Assembly (NCBI RefSeq): GCF_028993555.1
Contig: NZ_CP118611.1
Location: forward strand, 676,001 to 740,000
Direction: 5' to 3'
Length of the DNA stretch: 64,000 nucleotides
Source: Ensifer adhaerens
Lineage (GTDB): Bacteria; Pseudomonadota; Alphaproteobacteria; Rhizobiales; Rhizobiaceae
The notes below the pieces were generated by a model that searched no databases, had not been told where the DNA came from, and saw nothing but the letters and a program-made list of their open reading frames with translations. This document shows positions 54,111 through 63,100 of this stretch, piece by piece. The translations under genes were made by a program, and so were the position numbers. The first letter of the stretch is position 1; every line of letters begins with the position of its first letter.

Positions 54111-56279
54111 ATGTCTTCGATTGCGGTTGTGATTTGCGCTTATTCCAATGAGCGCCGCCCGCAACTGGGCGACGCTATCGACTCGGTATTGAAACAGACC
54201 CTGCGAGCCGACCGGCTCATCGTCGTCATCGACCACAACGACGACTTGCTGCGGGAGATGCGTAGGTCGTACGCCGGTATCGAGGTTGTCGCCAATGATG
54301 GGGCGCGAGGCCTATCGGGCGCTCGAAACACCGGCGTGCGTACCGCCGCGTCCTGCGACATCATTGCGTTTCTCGACGATGACGCTGTCGCCGAGGCCAA
54401 CTGGCTGGAACGGCTTGCGCTACACTATGCCGTCCCGCAGGTTATCGGCGTCGGCGGCAAGGTGCTGCCGCTTTGGCCAGGCAAGCGACCGCGCTGGTTC
54501 CCCGAAGAGTTCCAGTGGGTGGTTGGCTGCAGTTACAAGGGTCTCCCGAACGCGCTGAGCCCGGTTCGCAATCCGATCGGTTGCAATATGTCGTTTCGGC
54601 GGACGGTCTTCGATGCCGTTGGCGGCTTTCGCGAGGGTCTCGGTCGCAGTGGCCAGGATGCCGCCGGGTGCGAGGAAACAGAGTTTTGCATTCGCGCGCG
54701 CCGGCACTTCCCCACAGCAGTCATTCTTTGCGATCCGCAAGCGGTGGTTCATCACAACGTTACCGCGGAAAGAACGCGGTGGGCCTACTTCCGCAGACGA
54801 TGCCAGGCTGAAGGACGTTCGAAGAATGCGGTGGTCGAGATCGCAGGAGCGGAGGAGAAGCTTGGCGCCGAGCGTGCCTATGTCACCCGCACCTTGCCGG
54901 CCGGCGTGGTTCGCGGCCTGACGGATATGGTGACGCGGCTTGATCCTTCGGGGCCGATGCGGGCGTTCACGATCGTCGCGGGGTTCATGTTTACGACGGC
55001 AGCTTATCTCGCCGCAAAATTCTCCAGACACGTAAGCCCCTTCCGCCCCGTCAAGATTGTCGACGTCGATTATACTAAGCCGCTTCCGGCGATCGATCTC
55101 ACGCGGCCGGGTGACGTGTCCTATGGCGGCATCTTCTGTCTGGTCCGCTCTGGGGCCCAGCCGCTCGCAATTGTCGAATTGCAGCATTCTGGCCCCGTGA
55201 TCGAACCCGCAGATCTGCTCTTGGAGATCGGCGCCGCGCGCTCCTTGCCGTCGGTTGCGGCCTGCCGCACGGCCGCGCTTGAAAGGGTGGCAGTGGTGAT
55301 TGCGACGCGCGATCGCGCGGAGAGCCTGGATCGCTGCCTCGCGTCGCTCTTTGACCAGACCCGTGCGCCCGACGAAGTGCTTGTGGTAGACAACGCACCG
55401 GCCTCGACGGCAACGGTGGATCTGATTTCGACGCGTTACCGTGGACGGGTGCACTATGTGCTTGAGCCGACCCCGGGGCTCGGACGCGCGCACAATACCG
55501 GCCTGCGCTACGTGTCGAGCGACATCGTTCTCTTTACCGATGACGACGTGGTGCTCGACCAGCATTGGGTCGAGGCGATGGCAGCACCGATGGAAGAGGA
55601 TAAGGCAGTCGGTTGCGTGACGGGTCTGATCCTGCCGGCTGAACTCGAAACTCGGGCGCAAGTCTGGACGGAACGGCACGGAGGCTTCGGGAAAGGTCTG
55701 CAACGCCGCGTTTTCGATCTGGAAGCGAACCGGCCCAGAAGCATGCTCTTTCCCTTCACCGCCGGCCAGTTCGGCTCGGGTGCGAACATGGCTTTCCGGG
55801 CGAGTGCGTTGCGTCGGGTCGGCGGTTTCGACGCGGCGCTTGGCGCTGGAACGGTGGCGCGCGGCGGCGATGACCTTGCCGCGTTCTTCGCCATCGTCAA
55901 CGGCGGCTTCCGACTTGTCTACCAGCCTCAGGGCATCATCTGGCACCACCACCGCCGTGGCGAAGAAGGCATGCGTCGGCAGGCCTATTGTTATGGCATG
56001 GGGCTCGGCGCCTATCTGACGAAGATCGTTGTCGACGAACCGCGCCGGGCTCTTCGGCTTGCCGCCGCATTTCCAGCCGGCATCCTCCACATGGCCGGGC
56101 CGACGTCGCAGAAGACTGCGCGGCTACCCAGCGACTATCCGCTGCGGCTCGTCTGGATGGAGCGCCTCGGCATCCTTGCGGGTGTACCGGGCTATTTGCG
56201 CAGCCTCGCGAAACGGCGGCGCGACGACCGGCCGCAAACCGGCATTGACGCGAGGCGACCAGCCGAAAGAGAGGTTTGA
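54111..56279 (+). CDS. Bifunctional double GT2 glycosyltransferase
   Basis: The ATG at 54111 with GAGG at ideal distance gives 722 residues containing two complete GT2 units. The first (about 1-250) has VVICAYSNERRPQLGDAIDS and the DDD metal site in AFLDDDAV; the second (about 395-660) has VVIATRDRAESLDRCLASL, PGLGRAHNTGL and LFTDDDVV. A short linker (DVDYTKPLPAIDLTRPG) joins them. Two catalytic domains in one chain suggest alternate addition of two sugars, as in repeating-unit synthases. The deacetylase gene follows by one base. Confidence 0.88.
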   Translation: MSSIAVVICAYSNERRPQLGDAIDSVLKQTLRADRLIVVIDHNDDLLREMRRSYAGIEVVANDGARGLSGARNTGVRTAASCDIIAFLDDDAVAEANWLERLALHYAVPQVIGVGGKVLPLWPGKRPRWFPEEFQWVVGCSYKGLPNALSPVRNPIGCNMSFRRTVFDAVGGFREGLGRSGQDAAGCEETEFCIRARRHFPTAVILCDPQAVVHHNVTAERTRWAYFRRRCQAEGRSKNAVVEIAGAEEKLGAERAYVTRTLPAGVVRGLTDMVTRLDPSGPMRAFTIVAGFMFTTAAYLAAKFSRHVSPFRPVKIVDVDYTKPLPAIDLTRPGDVSYGGIFCLVRSGAQPLAIVELQHSGPVIEPADLLLEIGAARSLPSVAACRTAALERVAVVIATRDRAESLDRCLASLFDQTRAPDEVLVVDNAPASTATVDLISTRYRGRVHYVLEPTPGLGRAHNTGLRYVSSDIVLFTDDDVVLDQHWVEAMAAPMEEDKAVGCVTGLILPAELETRAQVWTERHGGFGKGLQRRVFDLEANRPRSMLFPFTAGQFGSGANMAFRASALRRVGGFDAALGAGTVARGGDDLAAFFAIVNGGFRLVYQPQGIIWHHHRRGEEGMRRQAYCYGMGLGAYLTKIVVDEPRRALRLAAAFPAGILHMAGPTSQKTARLPSDYPLRLVWMERLGILAGVPGYLRSLAKRRRDDRPQTGIDARRPAEREV

Positions 56280-56280
56280 C

Positions 56281-57111
56281 ATGCAAACTATCCCGATCCT
56301 GGTCTATCACAGTGTCGGTCGCGATTGCGCTTCGGCCTACCGACGCTGGCTGGTGACGGAGCCGGAGTTGGATGCACATCTCCAGGCCCTGACGCAGCGC
56401 GGTTACCGCTCGATGACGGTTTGCGACCTCGCGCTGTTGCGTTGCAGCGGACAGCCGATCCCTCCGCGGACCTGCGTTATTACCTTCGACGATGGCCTTC
56501 GCGACTTTGCAGAAGGCGCAATGCCTGTTCTGGCCGACCGCAGGTTCGCCGCCACACTCTACGTGGCCACCGGTTTCGTCGGTGCGACCGCAGGATGGCT
56601 TGCCGATCTCGGTGAGGGCAACCGCCCGATGCTCGACTGGAGCGCGTTGCGTGACCTGCACGATGCAGGTGTCGAGATTGGCGCGCATTCCGTGAGCCAT
56701 CCCGAACTCGATACGCTGCCCTTCGCAAGGGCCACGAGCGAGCTTCGTGATAGCAAAAGGGCTCTGGAAGACGGTTTGGGCGCAGCGGTTACCACGTTTG
56801 CATACCCTCATGGCTACGCATCGCGAGAGACGCGCAGGATTGCTAAAGAGGCTGGATACCTTGCGGCCTGCCGTGTTCGTCATGCGCTCAGCGATGAGAC
56901 GGAAAATCTCTTCGCGCTGTCTCGCATTGTTGTCACCAGTGAAGTGACGCCGGACTCGCTCTTGGATATGATCGAGACGCCGCAGCTTCCCGTTGCGCCG
57001 CCAGTCGATCGGCTGATTGCCACCGGTTGGCGTGCTGCAAGGCGCATGCGCGCCCTGCATCGGTCGGTGTTTCCAAGACGCGACGTGGCCGGGTCAGAAA
57101 GTGGGGCATGA
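56281..57111 (+). CDS. NodB-type polysaccharide deacetylase
   Basis: A 276-residue protein with the metal-dependent deacetylase motifs: CVITFDDG (D70 base, D71 metal), HSVSH (H136 and H140) and FAYPHG. It starts MQTIPILVYHSVG, as cytoplasmic or membrane-associated family members do, without a signal peptide. It removes N- or O-acetyl groups from a glycan or its lipid-linked unit, exposing amines that the GNAT-like enzymes could acylate. Its stop overlaps the start of the Sel1-repeat gene. Confidence 0.9.
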   Translation: MQTIPILVYHSVGRDCASAYRRWLVTEPELDAHLQALTQRGYRSMTVCDLALLRCSGQPIPPRTCVITFDDGLRDFAEGAMPVLADRRFAATLYVATGFVGATAGWLADLGEGNRPMLDWSALRDLHDAGVEIGAHSVSHPELDTLPFARATSELRDSKRALEDGLGAAVTTFAYPHGYASRETRRIAKEAGYLAACRVRHALSDETENLFALSRIVVTSEVTPDSLLDMIETPQLPVAPPVDRLIATGWRAARRMRALHRSVFPRRDVAGSESGA

Positions 57112-60100
57112 TGAGTTCCCCGGGCTGGATCGGCCTTGTCGCCGTTGGTCTTCTCTGGGCCGGGTCGGCGTCGGCCGCCGAGCCGGAAACCTCCGCGAAC
57201 AGTCTTCGACCGCAAAGCGACGGCACAGACGCAGCGCAGTCGGGTGTTTTCCAACCCAACCTCGGTCGAGCATTGGCGCAACTGGCTGATCTCTATATGG
57301 CCCGCCGGGTCGACACCGCAACCGTGGATCGGCTGCTTGGCGAATACGAGAGCATGCTGCGCAACGCCGGACCGGATGCGATTGTCGCAGTATCGCAGCC
57401 GAAGGCCTCAAGTGAAGTCGTCAAGGAAGATCCCGACGGCTCCCGCGTTCTTAAGCTTTACGAGCGCGCGGCCACTTACGGCTACAGAGGGGCGCTCATC
57501 GGTCTCGCGGATCTCTACAGTCGTGGCGAACTCGTGCCTCGCAATCTCGAGAAGGCATTTGCTGCTTATGTCGAAGCAGCAAAACAGGGAATCCCTGCGG
57601 CGCAGTTGCGGGTTGCGGAACTGATGATCCGTGGAGAGGGCACAAAACACGACGCAACGGCAGGCGAGGCCAGCCTTCGCGTGCTCTCTGATTCTGATAA
57701 TCCCGGCGTGCTCGAGCAATTGGCGGAGCTTTGCCTTTCCGGGCGCATACCGGAACAGACGGATCTCGCGGTTTCGGCGCTTCACAAGGCCGCAGGCCTG
57801 GGTTCCGCGAGGGCGCACTTCAGGCTTGGCGAGCTTTACTACGCCGGAACGGTCCTTGCTTCGGACTACGCCGCCGCGCTCGTTCACTATCGCCTGGCTG
57901 CGGAACAGGGAAATGTGGAGGCCAAGGTTCGGCTTGCCGAAATGCAGGCGCGCGGTCAGGGCATGGGCCGCGATGTGACGAAGGCGATCAGCGAACTGCA
58001 GGCTCTGGCTGATCTCGGCGCGCCATTTGCCGACCTCTCCCTTGGAAGTCTCTATCTGAAAGGCGATGTCGTGCCGGCCGACCCGGTTCGTGCGGCGCAA
58101 TATTACCGTCAGGCCGCCGCCCAAGGCAGTGGGACGGCGCTGATGCAGCTTGGAGACCTCTACGCGGACCAGGGAGCGGTGAACGGCGACTATGGTCCAG
58201 CGGTCAGAAGCTATGAACAGGCTGCAGCGGTCGGTAATGTCGGAGCAAGAGTGCGGCTTGCGGAGATGAAGGCGAGGGGGCGCGGGATGCCGCGGGATCT
58301 GGCCGCGGCGACAACGGAGCTGATGACGCTTGCAAGTGCGGGAGAAGCTGGTGCCTCTCTGGCGCTCGGCGACCTCTTTGGCGAGGGGCGGGCGCTGGCG
58401 ATCGAGCCTGCAAGGGCCCTGATCTATTACCGCCAGGCGGCCGCTCAAGGCAGCGTCACGGCTTTGCTCCGGCTTGGCGAATTCCATTCGGAAGGCGATT
58501 TGTCCCGACCAGAATACGGGCGGGCGGTGGAATACTATCGTACGGCGATCGCCAGGGGGAGCGTCAGCGCGAAGGTACGGTTGGCCGAGATGAAGGCGAT
58601 GGGCCGAGGGATGACGCGCGATGTTGCCGCCGCAAAGGTCGAACTGGAAGACCTTGCGGCCCACGGTGAGGGGGAGGCATCACTTCTTCTGGGTGATTTC
58701 TACGCGCAAGGGGATGTCATGCCTGGCGACGCTGCCCAAGCCTGGCTCCACTACCGGCGCGCGGCCGATCAGGGTAGCGTTGCGGCGTTGACGCGACTTG
58801 GGGATTTTTACTCCGCGGGCGGGGCGGCCAAGCCAGATTATGCACTCGCCCAGGATTATTACCGCCGCTCCGTCAGCCGGGGGAGTGTCGGCGCGCAAGT
58901 GCGGCTTGCAGAAATGCTGGCTCACGGACAGGGCGCCGTTCAGAACGTCTCGTCGGCAACTCGTACCTTGATGGCGCTTGCCGAACGTGGGGAACCGGCC
59001 GCTGCCCTTAGCCTGGGCGACCTCTACTACGTCGGAGAGGTCGCAAGGGCGGATCCGGCACGCGCAACCACGTATTACCAACAAGCTGCCGCGCTCGGAA
59101 GCATAACGGCCCTGCTTCGGCTGGGTGATCTATACACCACGCAGGGCGCGCTAACGGGCGACTATCGGGCGGCAATAGTAAGCTACGAACAGGCGGCCGC
59201 CAGAGGAAATGCTGGCGCGAAGGTGCGGCTTGCGGAAATGAAGGCAAGGGGACGCGGCACCGTGCAAGACGTGGCCGCCGCGAAAGCCGAGCTGGATGCT
59301 CTGTCGTCGGCGGGGGACGCTGGCGCGTCTCTGTCGCTTGGCAATCTGTATAGCGATGGACAGGCGATGCCGGCCGAGCAGGCTCAAGCGGTCGTCTATT
59401 ATCAGAAGGCAGTTGCACAAGGCAGCGTCACGGCGCTTCTTCGGCTCGGCGACTTTTACTCCGAAGGTGATCGGTCCGCTGCCGACTACGCCCACGCGAT
59501 GGAGTTCTATCGCAAGGCCGCAGATAAAGGAAATGTCGGCGCGAAGATACGGGTCGCTGAGATGAAGTCGCGAGGGCGCGGGTCCAACCAGGACATCGCC
59601 GCCGCGAAAGCGGAACTCGAGCGGCTTGCGGCCGAGGGCGAGGCCGATGCGTCACTGGCCCTCGGCGATCTCTATGGCAGGGGCGGCGTCGTCACGTTCG
59701 ATCCAGAGCAAGCGCTGCGCCAGTATCGGCGGGCCGCCGACGGGGGCAGCGTGACCGCCTTGTTGCGGCTTGGTGATTTTTATTCCCAAGGTCAGCCGAC
59801 GATGATCAACTTCGGACTTGCGCAGGACTTTTACCGTCAGGCGGTCGGCCGGGGGAACGTGAACGCCAAGATCCGGCTGGCTGAAATGCTGGCGCGTGGG
59901 CAGGGTGTTGCTCGGGACGTGGAGGCCGCGACACGAGAACTGACCGAGCTCGCGCAGCGGGGTGAGACGGCTGCGGCTCTCGCCTTGGGCGACCTTTACG
60001 GCAGGGGGGAGGCCGTGCCGGTCAATCCGATCCAAGGATTGCAATACTATCGCCAAGCAGCCACCCAGGGCAGCATGACCGCGTATTTGCGTCTGGGCGA

Positions 60101-63100
60101 CCTCTATTCTGCCGGTAGCACTTCGGCCACGGACTACGCGGCAGCGCTTGACCACTACCGCCGCGCTGCCAGCCGAGGAAATTTGGTGGCTAAGGTCCGG
60201 CTGGCGGAGATGAAGGCGCGGGGCCAAGGCATCACACAGGACCTCGCCGCTGCCACAAGCGAATTGACCGCCTTGGCGGATGGCGGAGAGAAAGCCGCCG
60301 CCGTCGCCCTCGGCGAACTCTACAGCAATGGCGCGGTCGTGCCCGCGGATCCTGCCCGCGCGGCCGGCTATTATCGCCACGCCGTCCAGCTTGGCAGTGT
60401 CGAGGCAAAGGTCCGGCTTGCGGAGATGGAAGCAAGAGGACAGGGCCTTCTGCAAGACGTGGCCGCAGCCACCGCAGAACTCGCCGCGCTTGCCAAGGGA
60501 GGAGAGGCCAGTGCGTCACTCGCCCTTGGCGATTTCTATGCCGAGGGAAAGATCGTCCCTCCCGATCCATCAGCCGCCCTGAATTACTATCAGCAGGCGG
60601 TCTCGCAGGGCAGCGCGACTGCCCATCTTCGTTTGGCCAACCTCTATTCCGGCGGTGGCCTCGTGGCCACGGACTACGCCGGAGCATTTGAACAGTATCG
60701 CCATGCGGCCGAGCGCGGCAGCAGCGAAGCGAAGATCCGGCTGGCCGAGATGAAGGCGCGGGGCCAGGGGACCAACCGCGATGTGGCAACCGCCACGCGT
60801 GAATTGACGGCGCTGGCCGACAGGGGGGAGACGGCTGCAGCGATCTCGCTCGGAGATCTTTATGCCGCGGGAGAGATTGTCCCGGCCGATCCGGTGCGGG
60901 CGCTGCACTACTATCGGCAGGCGGCCCAGGAGGGCAGTGTTAGCGCGCTGCTCCGATTGGGTGGATATTATTCCGAAAGCGGGTCGCCAGTGGCCGACTT
61001 CGCTCTCGCGCAAAACTATTATCGACAGGCTGCCGGGCGTGGGAACATCGAGGCTACGGTCCGCCTTGCGGAAATGAAGGCCCGCGGACAGGGCATGGCA
61101 AGGGACGTGACATCGGCCACGCAAGAATTGGCAGCCTTGGCCGAGCGGGGAGAGACTGTGGCCGCACTTTCTCTCGGCGAGCTCTATCGCCAGGGAGATG
61201 TGGTGCAAGCCGATCCTGCGCGCACGGTTGAGTACTATCGACAGGCGGCCGGGCGAGGCAGCGTGACGGCGATGCTACGGCTCGGCGAGCTCTATTCCAG
61301 AACCGAGACGGCCATGACTGACTACACCCGCGCGCAGGACTTTTACCGTCAGGCGGCAAGGCAGGGCAACGTCGAGGCGAAGGTCCGGCTTGCAGAAATG
61401 CAGGCCCGGGGCCTTGGCGTTCCGCAGGATATCGTATCGGCCCAGTCCGAGCTCAAAAGCCTGGCTGCTGCCGGCCGACAGGAGGCTTCGCTGGCGTTGG
61501 GCGATCTGTACGGCGATGGAAAGGTCTTCCCTGCTGATGCCGCGCAAGCATTGCAGTATTTCCAACAGGCGGCGTCGCAGGGCAGCACGACGGCCAATGT
61601 TCGATTGGGCGACCTCTATTACGCAGGCAAAGGGGTGGGGACGGACTTTGCGGCAGCCTTCGATCATTATCGTCGTGCGGCCGAGCGGGGGAATTTGGAG
61701 GCCAAGGTTCGCCTTGCTGAGATGAGGGCGCAGGGCAAGGGCATTCCCCAGGATCTTTCCGCTGCGCAGACGGAGCTTGAAGACCTTGCCGCCAGTGGTG
61801 GGGCCGAGGCGTCCCTTGCCGTTGGCGACCTTTATAGCAAGGGAGAGGCGGTGCCTGCCGATCGCGCCCGTGCTGCGGATTATTATCGACAGGCGGCCGC
61901 ACAAGGCAATGTCGCCGCACTGCTGCGGCTCGGGGACTTCTATTCGCAAGGCGAGGCTGCCTCAACCGACTTTCCGCTGGCGCAAAGCTACTATGGCCGT
62001 GCTGCAGAACAGGGAAATGTCGAGGGGAAGATCCGGTTGGCGGAAATGCAGGCCAGAGGCCAGGGCGGTGCACAGAACACGGAGGCCGCCAGGACAAAGT
62101 TGGCAGCACTTGCTGACAGAGGCGAAGCCAGCGCCGCGCTCGCGCTTGGCGACCTTTATGGGCGGGCGGGCGCAATGCCCACCGATACGGCTCAGGCGGC
62201 CCGCTATTACGAGCAAGCCGCAAAACAGGGAAGCTTGACGGCACTGCTGCGCCTCGGCGACGCCTATCGGGGCCGTGAACCAGGCAAGGCTTTCGCCGCC
62301 TACAGCGCCGCGGCGAAAAAGGGCAGTCTGGACGGCAGCCTGCGTGTTGCGGAGCTGACGATCCGTGGTGAAGGAACGGTACGCGATGTCCCGCAAGGTG
62401 TTGCGACGCTGCATTCGCTCGCCGAGAGTGACAATCCGAATGTGCTGGAATCGCTGGCGGACATCTGCCTGTCCGGTCGCGTGCCGATGCAGCCGGAACT
62501 TGGCATGGCAGCCCTGGAGCGCGCTGCGCGCCTGGGGTCGGTGCCAGCGCATTTACGGCTCGGCGACCTCTATTCTGCCGGGGACGCGGTAACGGTCAAC
62601 TATGCTCTTGCGCTCGACCACTACCGCCAGGCAGCTGATCAAGGGAACCTGGAGGCAAAGGTGCGCCTGGCGGAAATGAAGGCGCTTGGTCGGGGCATGG
62701 CTCCGGATGCGGGGACGGCTGCCGGTGAGTTGGCGATGCTTGCCGCCCAGGGGGAAGCGGGCGCTGCATACTCTTTGGGTGACCTCTACACGAAAGGCCA
62801 AACGGTGCCGGCCGACCCTGCGCGGGCGCGACAATATTACCAGCAGGCCGCAGATCAGGGCAGCGTGAGGGCCATGTTGAGGCTTGGCGACGGCTATCGG
62901 GCGAAAGACCCGGCCAAGGCGTTTACGGCCTACGGTGCAGCGGCGGGCCAGGGGAACCTGGAGGGTCGGCTGCGCGTCGCCGAACTAACAATTCGGGGCG
63001 AGGGCACAGGTCGCGACGTCAACGCCGGCATGGCGGAGCTTCGCGCGCTCGAGGCGAGCGAGAGCCCGGATCTCCTGGTGGCGCTCGCCGAACTCTACCT

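Noticed and set aside
54420..56090. A 556-codon reverse open frame
   Set aside because: It is antisense to the double glycosyltransferase and its translation has no recognisable domain.
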